IMG/VR virus record: IMGVR_UViG_3300030104_000423
Coordinates: 1-21,643 of that record
Source of the DNA: a virus
Direction: 5' to 3' (one strand)
DNA length: 21,643 bases
Position numbers and translations under genes: made by a program. Of this stretch, positions 1-6,583 are shown piece by piece; the stretch's first letter is position 1, and each line of letters opens with the position of its first letter. The notes beneath the pieces were generated by a model. That model saw only the letters and a program-made list of their open reading frames with translations. It was not told where the DNA came from and ran no database searches.

Positions 1-71
1 GGACAGGAACACCAAGAATAACAAGGCGAGTAATTTGCGTGTAACATCACAGACAAAGAACAGGTCTAGAA
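1..71. other. Window edge, probably the 3' end of an upstream gene
   Basis: This short leader precedes the first complete gene. The three + frames close at 21, 44 or about 160, so an upstream gene probably ends here. The remaining fragment is too short to say which frame is real or what the product was. Gene spacing elsewhere in the window favours a stop shortly before 72. No promoter or terminator is evident. Confidence 0.3.
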
Positions 72-302
72 ATGGCACAAAAAAAATCCAGAGCAAAAAC
101 CAAAGCAAAGTCCAAGGCAAAGCCAAAAGCAAAGTCTCGCGTAAACGAGGCAGGTAACTACACCAAACCAGAGATGCGTAAACGACAGTTTAACCGCATC
201 AAGGCTGGCAGCAAAGGTGGGAAGCCGGGTCAATGGTCTGCCCGAAAAGCACAGATGCTGGCTAAGGCTTATAAAGATGCAGGTGGTGGCTACAAGTCAT
301 GA
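72..302 (+). CDS. Small lysine-rich phage protein (76 aa)
   Basis: This is a very basic protein. Residues 4-22 form a low-complexity Lys/Ala/Ser tract similar in composition to histone H1 or bacterial Hc1 tails. Residues 24-76 look like a folded segment, with Tyr30, Pro33, a basic PEMRKR stretch, Gly/Lys turns at 46-53, Trp55 and a Gly-rich C-terminus. I recall similar short proteins in marine phage genomes near structural genes, without an established function. The gene overlaps the next one by four bases (ATGA), so the two are probably translationally coupled. It could be a minor head protein, a DNA-binding protein or a processing substrate, and the sequence does not decide. An AGG at 62-64 gives a weak ribosome site. 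The gene call is confident and the function is unknown. Confidence 0.8.
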   Translation: MAQKKSRAKTKAKSKAKPKAKSRVNEAGNYTKPEMRKRQFNRIKAGSKGGKPGQWSARKAQMLAKAYKDAGGGYKS

Positions 303-553
303 CGCTTAAAAAATCCCAGAAGTCTTTGAAGAAATGGACAAAGCAGAAATGGGGAACCAAGTCAGGCAAACCATCCACTCAGGGTAAAAAAGCCACTGGT
401 GAACGGTATTTACCAAAGGCGGCAAGGGATGCGCTAACAGACAAAGAGTATGCCGCTACGTCAAGAAAAAAACGAGCGGATACCAAGAAAGGCAAGCAGC
501 ATAGCAAGCAACCAAAAAAGATAGCTAAAAAGACAGCGAGACATCGCAAATGA
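299..553 (+). CDS. Small lysine-rich phage protein (84 aa)
   Basis: This is the second of three adjacent basic proteins. The N-terminus (3-31) is Lys/Ser/Trp-rich. The middle (34-62) holds GERYLPKAARDAL followed by TDKEYAATSRKKR, which I recall as a recurring motif in small marine phage proteins. The end (63-84) is again almost all Lys, Arg, Gln and His, with a KKIAKKTARHRK-type tail. There is no signal peptide or membrane segment. The start ATG overlaps the stop of the previous gene, and its own stop overlaps the next start, both as ATGA. The charge suggests nucleic acid contact or electrostatic packing in the capsid, which is an inference only. No enzymatic motif is visible. Confidence 0.8.
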   Translation: MTLKKSQKSLKKWTKQKWGTKSGKPSTQGKKATGERYLPKAARDALTDKEYAATSRKKRADTKKGKQHSKQPKKIAKKTARHRK

Positions 554-882
554 GCTTAACAGATGCCGAAAAGAACAGGCTTAAAAAGGTTGGTTTAACA
601 GGTCTCAACAAACCCAAGAAAACGCCTAGCCATAAAACCAAGAAAGCGGTTGTGGCAGTTCGTGATAAAGGCAAAGTCAAGCTAATACGGTTTGGTGACC
701 AGAAGATGGGTCACAATTATTCCAAGGAAGCTAGAAAGAGCTTCAAGGCTAGACACGCGAAGAACATTAAAAAGGGGCCGACAAGCGCAGCTTATTGGGC
801 AAACAAGGTTTTCTGGAGTGGTGAGGGTGGCAGCAAGAAAAGCCCACCTAAATCACAAAAGCAAAAATTCGGTAAAAAATAA
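550..882 (+). CDS. Basic phage protein with RHxKxIxxGxxSAAYWA motif (110 aa)
   Basis: This is the third basic protein of the run. A conserved-looking core spans residues 43-89. It contains VKLIRFGD, then ARKSFKARHAKNI at 61-73 and SAAYWANKVFW at 79-89. Lys-rich tails flank it on both sides (residues 9-33 and 96-110). I recall the core motif from phage and some large-virus proteins of unknown role, so it is a real family rather than a chance ORF. The ATG overlaps the preceding stop. The stop TAA shares one base with the next ATG (TAATG). A virion or DNA-associated role is plausible from the position beside adaptor genes, but no function can be assigned. A 72-residue ORF overlapping it in another frame is a shadow. 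Confidence 0.8.
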   Translation: MSLTDAEKNRLKKVGLTGLNKPKKTPSHKTKKAVVAVRDKGKVKLIRFGDQKMGHNYSKEARKSFKARHAKNIKKGPTSAAYWANKVFWSGEGGSKKSPPKSQKQKFGKK

Positions 883-1574
883 TGGCGACAAGCGGAACGT
901 ATACATTTGACCTTGACCTTGGTGATGCAATGGAGGAAGCCTTTGAAAGGGCTGGCCTTGAGATGCGTAGTGGTTATGATTATAGAACAGCTAGGCGTAG
1001 CATTAACTTGTTAATGTTAGAGTGGCAGAACAGGGGGTTGAATCTCTGGACTGTCCAGTCAAAGAGTCAGGCACTTACGGGCGGTACTTCAGCCTATACG
1101 TTAGATTCAGACGTATTGGATATAGTTGAGGCGTTTGTCAGAACTAACAGCGGCAATGTGACCAGTCAGTTTGATCAGTCTCTTACCCGCATATCGGTAT
1201 CTCAATACGCACAGCTTTCTAATAAGCTGACTCAAAGTAAGCCAACAGAGTTTTATGTTGAAAGAACAGCAACGGGCATTGTGATAAACCTATGGCCTGT
1301 TCCTGATTCTCAGGAAACATACACCTTTGAGTATTATTATATGAGGCGCATTGAAGATGCTGGAAAACCAGCATCTAACACCATGAGCGTCCCATCTAGA
1401 TTCTTGCCTTGTCTTGTTGCAGGTCTGGCATATCAGGTCTCTTTGAAATATGCAGAGGCCAATGTAAGGTCAACCATGCTAAAAACAGAATACGAAGAAC
1501 AGTTTAAGCTGGCTTCTGATTCGGATAGAGATAAGGCTTCTCTCTTTGTATCTCCGGGAGGCTACAGCAATTGA
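882..1574 (+). CDS. Head-tail adaptor-like virion protein (230 aa)
   Basis: The protein resembles the phage adaptor / P22 gp4-like group that sits under the portal ring and starts the tail. Visible features are an N-terminal helical part (about 10-58) with acidic and aromatic residues and the sequence SINLLMLEWQNRG. A beta-rich middle has YTLDSDVLDIVEAFV near 71-86. A substrate-like YYMRRIEDAG stretch is followed by a C-terminal helical region with VAGLAYQVSLKYA. The length fits known adaptors (roughly 150-250 aa). A second adaptor-like gene lies at 2170. The TAATG junction with the upstream gene indicates coupling. Without a structural search the assignment rests on overall pattern and neighbourhood. 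Confidence is high for a virion protein and moderate for adaptor. Confidence 0.68.
   Translation: MATSGTYTFDLDLGDAMEEAFERAGLEMRSGYDYRTARRSINLLMLEWQNRGLNLWTVQSKSQALTGGTSAYTLDSDVLDIVEAFVRTNSGNVTSQFDQSLTRISVSQYAQLSNKLTQSKPTEFYVERTATGIVINLWPVPDSQETYTFEYYYMRRIEDAGKPASNTMSVPSRFLPCLVAGLAYQVSLKYAEANVRSTMLKTEYEEQFKLASDSDRDKASLFVSPGGYSN
1556..1561 (+). promoter_or_regulatory. Shine-Dalgarno supporting a TTG start
   Basis: GGGAGG lies nine bases upstream of the TTG at 1571. It is the main reason to accept a TTG start for the next gene, because no in-frame ATG follows nearby and the N-terminal residues look conserved. Confidence 0.6.
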
Positions 1575-1912
1575 GCAGAACAAAAGGCAAATACGCTTTT
1601 GGGTTTTGTGACAGAACAGGGTTTCGTTATAAACTAACTGATCTAGTCCCACAGATACTAAACCAGAGACCTACAGGTATGTTGGTTGGTAGAGACGTTG
1701 TTGATCAAGATCAGCCTCAGTTACAGCTAGGCAAGTTGCATCTGACAGACAACCAGTCTTTGAGAAACCCAAGACCAGATAGATCCCTTGTTGAAAGCAG
1801 GGAGTTTTTTGCGTTTAATCCAGTTGGTGGCGGTGTTACGCAACTTGGAAGCAGAACAGTTGGACTTGATATTACTGGTGAAGTTGGAAGGGTTACAATA
1901 ACAATCAGCTAA
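1571..1912 (+). CDS. Conserved phage structural-region protein, TTG start (113 aa)
   Basis: This small protein opens with an aromatic/basic segment, AFGFCDRTGFRYKLTDLV (residues 9-26). That segment is followed by GMLVGRDVVDQDQPQLQLGK, an arrangement I recall from several tailed-phage neutral-zone proteins of unknown function. One Cys (13) sits next to Asp and Arg, but there is no CxxC pair, so a zinc site is not supported. The end is short beta-type sequence. The gene starts at TTG, overlapping the previous stop by four bases, with a good GGGAGG site. It sits between the two adaptor-like genes, so a head-tail connector or tail-completion role is a reasonable inference. There is no membrane segment or signal peptide. 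Confidence 0.7.
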   Translation: MSRTKGKYAFGFCDRTGFRYKLTDLVPQILNQRPTGMLVGRDVVDQDQPQLQLGKLHLTDNQSLRNPRPDRSLVESREFFAFNPVGGGVTQLGSRTVGLDITGEVGRVTITIS

Positions 1913-1914
1913 GG
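1911..1914 (+). promoter_or_regulatory. Shine-Dalgarno fixing the ATG at 1923
   Basis: AAGG overlaps the stop of the upstream gene and is eight bases before the ATG at 1923. This favours that ATG over the in-frame TTG at 1917. Confidence 0.5.
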
Positions 1915-1922
1915 TATTGATT

Positions 1923-2168
1923 ATGGCAAAGCTAGAAGTGTTTCAAAACGGTAATTTTGCTTCAGGAGAGCCTGTCTATCAGATTGGCACTAAATACCCA
2001 AACGGTGAAATCGGTGAATACGGTGAGTACGACATTGTCGTTTTTGCCCCGATGACCAAATCAGAAGCGGATGCAAAACTTGCTGAAATGCAACCCGTTA
2101 AAAAGACTGCTGCAAAAGCAAAGCCAAAGAAAAAACCAGCAAAAAAAGCTGCCGTAAAGAGTAAGTGA
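1923..2168 (+). CDS. Small protein with histone H1-like Lys/Ala/Pro tail (81 aa)
   Basis: The start is placed at ATG 1923. The reading frame could begin at TTG 1917, but the ribosome site fits 1923 better. Residues 1-58 form a small, probably globular part with several Tyr, Gly and acidic residues (QIGTKYPNGEIGEYGEYDIV), ending in a helix that includes KSEADAKLAEM. The last 22 residues are almost only Lys, Ala, Pro and Thr, with the PAKKA pattern typical of linker histone tails. The globular part has no recognisable enzyme motif. The gene lies between adaptor-like genes, so a minor virion component or DNA-contacting protein is possible. Its tail resembles the tract in the gene at 72 in composition, though no homology is evident. 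Confidence 0.7.
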   Translation: MAKLEVFQNGNFASGEPVYQIGTKYPNGEIGEYGEYDIVVFAPMTKSEADAKLAEMQPVKKTAAKAKPKKKPAKKAAVKSK

Positions 2169-2169
2169 T

Positions 2170-2811
2170 ATGGCGTGGACATTCACCACATTAAAAGCGT
2201 CTATTCAGGATTATCTGGAAACGACTGAAGAAACATTCGTTGCAGAGCTTCCTTTGATTATCGTCCGTGCTGAGGAAAGGATACTGAAGTCAGTTCAGCT
2301 TCCTAACTTTAGAAGAAATGTCACAGGTTCGATAACGGCTAATCAGGAGTATCTCAATACGCCAGATGACTTTCTTGCAAGTTATTCTTTAGCACTTGAC
2401 AACAGTGGTTACGAGTATCTTTTAAACAAAGATGTTAACTTTATCAGACAGGCGTATCCAGTGAGTACGACAACGGGTGTGCCAAAGTATTATGCGTTAT
2501 TTGATGACACCACGTTTATACTTGGCCCAACGCCTAACGCAGATTTTACAACCGAGTTACATTATTTTTATAAACCTCTGTCAATAACAGTAACATCAGA
2601 TGGAACGAGTTGGTTAGGAACAAATGCGGCAAATGCTCTTCTTTATGGGTGTCTTGTTGAGGGTTATATATTTCTCAAAGGCGATCCTGATTTGATGCAG
2701 TTGTATCAGGCTAAGTATGATGAATCGCTAGAAAGACTGGAGTCGCTGGGTGAGGGTTACAACACAACAGACAGTTATAGGTCAGGCACTGTCAGGAAGT
2801 CTAGATCCTGA
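2170..2811 (+). CDS. Second phage adaptor-like protein (213 aa)
   Basis: The sequence fits the phage adaptor family I recall, a connector between portal and tail. It starts with a helical segment containing LKASIQDYLETTEETF (8-23) and LIIVRAEERILKSVQLP (29-45). A beta part follows with TANQEYLNTPDDFLASYSLAL and then the pattern GVPKYYALFDDTTFILGPTPNADF. The C-terminal helices include ANALLYGCLVEGYIFLKGDPDLMQLYQAKYDE in two adjoining stretches, followed by a basic tail. The conserved 'VPKYYA...F.LGPTPNA' look is the strongest hint. No signal peptide or TM segment is visible. The stop shares a base with the next ATG (TGATG). P22 gp4-like or HK97 gp6-like are the alternatives, and I cannot separate them by eye. 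Confidence 0.75.
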   Translation: MAWTFTTLKASIQDYLETTEETFVAELPLIIVRAEERILKSVQLPNFRRNVTGSITANQEYLNTPDDFLASYSLALDNSGYEYLLNKDVNFIRQAYPVSTTTGVPKYYALFDDTTFILGPTPNADFTTELHYFYKPLSITVTSDGTSWLGTNAANALLYGCLVEGYIFLKGDPDLMQLYQAKYDESLERLESLGEGYNTTDSYRSGTVRKSRS

Positions 2812-3104
2812 TGTTTGAAGTTAGCATGAGTATGCCCGATACGCCTATTGTTGATGTTTCTACTACAGAGCATAAGGGGCATGATGTAGAGTTCTGGGCA
2901 GAAAAGGCAACAAATAGAATTGTTTCTGTAGGCAGTAACTCCCATCCTGCAATTCAGGAACAGGCACAGGCTTTTAAAGATCAGGTTTATACAGCGGTGT
3001 TGTTTTATATGGTAGAGGCTATAAAAAGCGACAGAACCACGTTAACAGCAATACTGGAAAAGAATCAACAGAAAGAAATGGCAGACATAATTAGGAGATT
3101 GTAA
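2811..3104 (+). CDS. Conserved small phage protein (97 aa)
   Basis: The protein starts with MFEVSMSMPDTPIVDVSTTE and ends in helical sequence with EAIKSDRTTLTAIL and DIIRRL. I recall this combination in many marine and environmental phage genomes next to the adaptor and fibre genes, with no known function. The body is alpha-rich (AIQEQAQAFKDQVYTAVLFYMVEA, split around residue 60) and without membrane-length hydrophobic stretches. It is coupled to both neighbours by TGATG and TAATG junctions. The position suggests a tail-assembly or head-completion role. No catalytic motif is visible. Confidence 0.75.
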   Translation: MFEVSMSMPDTPIVDVSTTEHKGHDVEFWAEKATNRIVSVGSNSHPAIQEQAQAFKDQVYTAVLFYMVEAIKSDRTTLTAILEKNQQKEMADIIRRL

Positions 3105-3532
3105 TGGCTATATCTCAGGCTATGTGTACTAGCTTTAAGAAAGAGTTGCTTGAAGCAAAACACAATTTTTTGGCAAGTGGCGGCAACAGCTTTAAATTGG
3201 CTTTGTACACAAGTTCTGCAAGTCTGGGGGCGGGTACGACAGCCTATACGACTTCCAATGAGGCAAGCGGAACTAACTATACTGCCGCTGGTGCAGCTTT
3301 AACAAACATCAACCCAGACTCTAGCGGCACGACAGGCTTTACCGATTTTGCGAACCTGACGTTCTCTACGGTAACGATTACAGCTAGGGGCGCACTTATC
3401 TATAATGACACCAATTCAGATCGAGCGGTATGTGTGTTGGATTTTGGTGGAGACAAGACTGCAACGGCAGGTGACTTCACGATTACCTTTCCTACCGCAG
3501 ACGCGAGTAACGCAATTATTAGGATTGCCTGA
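3104..3532 (+). CDS. Thr/Ser/Ala-rich beta virion protein upstream of the fibre genes (142 aa)
   Basis: After an N-terminal helix (CTSFKKELLEAKHNFLASGG, residues 7-26) the protein becomes Thr/Ser/Ala/Gly-rich with alternating hydrophobic residues, as in small beta-sandwich virion proteins. The segment FKLALYTSSASLG is followed by a Tyr/Thr block, then GALIYNDTNSDRAVCVLDFGGD and a final strand, FTITFPTADASNAIIRIA. I recall closely similar proteins directly before tail-fibre genes in marine phages, annotated only as structural. The junctions are TAATG and TGATG, so it is part of the fibre operon. It may be a fibre-attachment or decoration protein. An overlapping 62-residue ORF in another frame is a shadow. 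Confidence 0.72.
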   Translation: MAISQAMCTSFKKELLEAKHNFLASGGNSFKLALYTSSASLGAGTTAYTTSNEASGTNYTAAGAALTNINPDSSGTTGFTDFANLTFSTVTITARGALIYNDTNSDRAVCVLDFGGDKTATAGDFTITFPTADASNAIIRIA

Positions 3533-3852
3533 TGTCCTCGATTACGGGATGGGGACGCGCTGGTTGGGGAACAGATGGCTGGGGAACGCCTGATGATATA
3601 AATGTTACTGGTGTTGCAGGTACAAGTGGTTTAGGTAGCGTTACAGTAAGCGGGGCTGCAAATGTAACTTTAACAGGTGTTTCAGCGACTGGTGCAATTG
3701 GCACTGAAGTTGTAGGCATATCAGTAACAATTAGCCTTACAGGCGTATCAGCCAGCGGGTCAATCAGACCCGTCAATGTCTGGGGGCCAATAGATACATC
3801 GCAAACGCCAGCTTGGCAAGATATAGTAACACCAACGGGCATAGCCGCATGA
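3532..3852 (+). CDS. Trp-Gly repeat small tail-type protein (106 aa)
   Basis: Residues 6-18 repeat a Trp-Gly unit three times (GWGRAGWGTDGWG). The rest is a Val/Thr/Ser/Gly-rich beta region with a loose repeat of TLTGVSATG and SLTGVSASGS about 27 residues apart, and the C-terminus contains PAWQD. Trp-Gly repeats of this kind recur in phage tail proteins, and one also occurs in the 615-residue protein at 11153. There is no signal peptide. The stop is followed after ten bases by the fibre gene, with GAGG overlapping the stop. The likely role is a fibre accessory or virion surface protein. The function is not established. Confidence 0.68.
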   Translation: MSSITGWGRAGWGTDGWGTPDDINVTGVAGTSGLGSVTVSGAANVTLTGVSATGAIGTEVVGISVTISLTGVSASGSIRPVNVWGPIDTSQTPAWQDIVTPTGIAA

Positions 3853-3862
3853 GGTTTATAAC

Positions 3863-5650
3863 ATGGCAACTTATGTAAATGATTTAAGATTAAAAGAGAT
3901 CGCCACAGGAGATTCTTCTGGTACATGGGGGTCAGAAACGAATACCAATCTGGAGCTAATTGCAGAGGCATTGAGTTACGGAACACAGGATTGTTTTGGC
4001 AGTGACGCAAATGCAACGACTACTGTTGCTGACGGAGCGACAGATCCAGCCCGTTCTATTTATTTTAAAGTGACATCGTCTGCTACGCTTTCTACAACCA
4101 GAGAGCTAACTATCGCGCCAAACACAGTTTCCAGATTGATGTTTATTGAGAACGCAACAACAGGTTCTCAGATTATTACAATCAAACAAGGCTCTGGTGC
4201 AACGGTTAATATTGGTAACGGAGCAGTCAAGGCAGTGTACCTTGACGGGGCAGGTTCTGGAGCAGCGGTAGTTGATGCGCTTGTTGACTTAGATTTGACA
4301 GGCACTACCACCGCAGCAACCTTGACGGCTTCTGGTGTTATTACAGGAGCAACGCTTGAGGCGACTGCTGACACATCATCTGGTGACAACGCAGCCATAG
4401 GATTTACTTCTGCCGAAGGGATTATAATTACAGGACAGGGCAGCACCAATGACGTAACCATCAAAAATGACGCTGATGCTGACGTACTAACAATCGCAAC
4501 AGGTGGAACTAGCGTTGATATAGTAGGGGATGTTACAGCCTCCACCCTAAATGCAGATGGCGACACTGCTGCTGGCGACAATGCCTCGATGGGCTACACT
4601 GCCGCTGAAGGATTGATTCTTACAGGTCAGGGGTCAACTAATGACGTAACCATTAAGAATGATGCAGATGCTGATGTATTAACTATTGCAACAGGCGGTA
4701 CAAATGTAGACGTAGTTGGCGATCTTACCGCAGCGTGTTTTATACCTGATGGGGATACGTCCTCTGGTGATGCCGCAGCAATAGGCTACACAGCCGCTGA
4801 AGGTTTAATTCTTACAGGACAAGGCTCGACCAACGATGTAACAATCAAGAACGATGCAGATGCAGATGTATTGACGATAGCAACAGGTGGTACTAGCGTT
4901 GATATTGTTGGAGACTTGACGGCTGGAACATTAAATGCTGATGGTGATACTAGTGCTGGTGATAATGCTGCAATGGGATATACCGCTGCGGAAGGTTTAA
5001 TCCTCACTGGACAAGGTTCAACAAATGACGTAACGATTAAGAATGACGCTGATGCTGATGTTATTGAGATTCCAACTGGAACAACTAATGTCACAATAGC
5101 CGGTACGCTTGATGTGGGGGGAGCAAAAGCAAAAGTTGCAGGGAAAGAAACAATTTACGTTCCAGCAGCAGCGATGTACCCTAACTCAACGGCTGGCTGT
5201 GCTGATTTAACACAGGTTGAATTATCAAATGGGCCAGAAATAAAATGCCTTGACTTTGATGCTTCGTCTGATGAAAACGCTCAATTTACGGTTTGTTTTC
5301 CTAAATCATGGAACGAAGGCACAGTAACCTTCCAAGCGTTTTGGACAGTCACTGGAACAAACACAGGCACAGTTGCATGGGGATTATCTGGCGGTTCTAT
5401 GGCTGACGATGCTTCAATCAACACAGCGTTTGGAACAAACGTAGTTGCGACTGCAAAAGCGTTTTCTGGTACATCAAATGATATGACAGTCTCCGCAGAA
5501 TCAGGTGCTGTCACTATTGCAAACGCAGCGGTTGATACAATGACGTATTTCCAAATTATGAGAGATGTTTCAGCAGATAGTCAGTCAGGTGACGCAAGAC
5601 TATTAGGTATTAAGTTGTTCTTTACTACAGATGCGGCTAACGATGCGTGA
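3863..5650 (+). CDS. Tail fibre protein with four 64-residue repeats (595 aa)
   Basis: The N-terminal region (about 8-33) has LRLKEIATGDSSGTWGSETN, a start I recall from many marine phage fibres and presumably the virion-anchoring part. Residues 90-150 are beta-rich with short Thr/Gly turns. Residues 167-422 carry four tandem repeats of 64 residues, with a core of LILTGQGSTNDVTIKNDADA. The fourth repeat diverges at its end. The C-terminal third (about 423-595) is a different beta-rich domain with PAAAMYPN, Trp residues at 484, 493 and 505 or nearby, and a helix-poor end. This is probably the trimeric receptor-binding or shaft-tip domain. The gene starts at ATG 3863 with GAGG eight bases upstream. 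Fibre is confident; the receptor is unknown. Confidence 0.82.
   Translation: MATYVNDLRLKEIATGDSSGTWGSETNTNLELIAEALSYGTQDCFGSDANATTTVADGATDPARSIYFKVTSSATLSTTRELTIAPNTVSRLMFIENATTGSQIITIKQGSGATVNIGNGAVKAVYLDGAGSGAAVVDALVDLDLTGTTTAATLTASGVITGATLEATADTSSGDNAAIGFTSAEGIIITGQGSTNDVTIKNDADADVLTIATGGTSVDIVGDVTASTLNADGDTAAGDNASMGYTAAEGLILTGQGSTNDVTIKNDADADVLTIATGGTNVDVVGDLTAACFIPDGDTSSGDAAAIGYTAAEGLILTGQGSTNDVTIKNDADADVLTIATGGTSVDIVGDLTAGTLNADGDTSAGDNAAMGYTAAEGLILTGQGSTNDVTIKNDADADVIEIPTGTTNVTIAGTLDVGGAKAKVAGKETIYVPAAAMYPNSTAGCADLTQVELSNGPEIKCLDFDASSDENAQFTVCFPKSWNEGTVTFQAFWTVTGTNTGTVAWGLSGGSMADDASINTAFGTNVVATAKAFSGTSNDMTVSAESGAVTIANAAVDTMTYFQIMRDVSADSQSGDARLLGIKLFFTTDAANDA
4361..5128 (+). repeat. Four tandem 192-bp coding repeats in the fibre gene
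   Basis: Units begin at 4361, 4553, 4745 and 4937 in the same reading frame. The 30-residue core of units 2, 3 and 4 is essentially identical in protein, and unit 1 differs by a few conservative changes. The DNA differs at many third codon positions: the same Gly-Leu-Ile-Leu stretch, for example, is written with different codons in each unit. The last third of unit 4 has diverged. Confidence 0.9.
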
Positions 5651-5659
5651 GGTTAGATA

Positions 5660-6583
5660 ATGTCTAGTTTTGGCTACAACGTATTAGGTTTTGGTGCTCA
5701 CCCAAGCAGAACAAAGACAATGGATATTGAATGCCTTGTCGTTGCTGGAGGAGGATCTGGTGGATTTGGATCTGGAGGTGGCGGTGGTGCTGGAGGATTT
5801 CGTGAAGTTTCAACCACAGGGACAGTATCCGATGGGACTGAATGGACAGTGACTATAGGTGCAGGAGGAGCAAGAGCAACTAGCTCTGCAAATGGTGCAG
5901 GAGGATCTGACTCCTCAATTACTGGCACAGGCATTACCAACACCACCTCTACTGGTGGGGGGCGAGGAGGAAGAGCTGGTTCACATGGAGGTGGGGCTGG
6001 CCCCCAGACAGGAGGTTCTGGTGGGGGCGGTGGATTTGGAAACAATCCATCTACAAGCACAGGAAGTCCCGGCACCTCTGGTCAAGGTAATGCTGGAGGT
6101 GATGGTAAAGTTTCCTCAAGTAACAATGCTGCCACAGGTGGTGGTGGTGGAGCCTCTGCGGATGGAGCCGATGGCGTTGTAAATTCGTCTACGCCTGTTG
6201 GGGGAGCAGGAGGAGCAGGGACAGATTGGAAGTCTCTTGGAACTTCATACGCTGGCGGTGGAGGCGGTAGCGCACAACAAATTACTACAGCCTCTGCTCA
6301 AGCTACAATTGGTAGTGGTGGTGCTGGAGGCGGTGGAAATGGTGGACGTTACGGGGGTGGAAGCTCACCTCAACAAATACAGGCTACTGCTGGAAGTGCT
6401 AACACAGGCGGGGGCGGTGGCGGTGGAGGATCGGCTGCTTTTGAGCTACTGGGTGGAAACGGAGGTTCTGGCGTTGTAATTCTTAGATATGCTGGTGGTC
6501 AAGTTGCGACAGGAGGAACGGTGACTTCTTCGGGCGGCTTCACTTTTCACACTTTTACAAGCTCTGGGACATTTACCACATGA
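5660..6583 (+). CDS. Glycine-rich tail fibre / adhesin-like protein (307 aa)
   Basis: The protein is dominated by Gly runs (GGGGG, GGAGG, GGRGG and similar) from about residue 29 to 270, with Ser, Thr and Ala between them. It begins with a short beta part containing IECLVVAGGGSGG (23-35). It ends with GGSGVVILRY (268-277) and an aromatic/Thr segment, FTFHTFTSSGTFTT. This 'LVVAGGG...GVVILRY...HTFTSSGTF' architecture is typical of glycine-rich phage tip proteins. The long Gly runs could form a polyglycine-II sandwich like that of T-even-type gp38 adhesins, which is an inference from composition. The start has GAGG seven bases upstream. Antisense and frame-shifted ORFs inside it are Pro- or Val/Leu-rich shadows caused by GGN codons. 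The likely role is receptor contact at the fibre tip. Confidence 0.75.
   Translation: MSSFGYNVLGFGAHPSRTKTMDIECLVVAGGGSGGFGSGGGGGAGGFREVSTTGTVSDGTEWTVTIGAGGARATSSANGAGGSDSSITGTGITNTTSTGGGRGGRAGSHGGGAGPQTGGSGGGGGFGNNPSTSTGSPGTSGQGNAGGDGKVSSSNNAATGGGGGASADGADGVVNSSTPVGGAGGAGTDWKSLGTSYAGGGGGSAQQITTASAQATIGSGGAGGGGNGGRYGGGSSPQQIQATAGSANTGGGGGGGGSAAFELLGGNGGSGVVILRYAGGQVATGGTVTSSGGFTFHTFTSSGTFTT

Noticed and set aside
692-910. 72-residue + ORF overlapping the third basic gene
   Set aside because: It starts inside a gene with a conserved core and ends inside the adaptor gene; there is no ribosome site.
3519-4016. Antisense 165-residue ORF
   Set aside because: It spans the boundary of two well-supported + genes and shows no conserved motif.
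4168-5094. Antisense ORFs across the 192-bp repeats
   Set aside because: Their repeats mirror those of the fibre gene. The sense frame has family resemblance and a ribosome site; the antisense has neither.
4361-5128. Possible CRISPR-like repeats
   Set aside because: Units are 192 bp, contiguous, coding and without spacers. There is no palindrome and no cas gene.
5698-6075. Antisense 125-residue Pro-rich ORF and two + frame ORFs (5859-6182, 6198-6479) inside the glycine-rich gene
   Set aside because: They are forced by GGN codons read in other frames. They have no ribosome site or recognisable motif and lie wholly inside a better gene.
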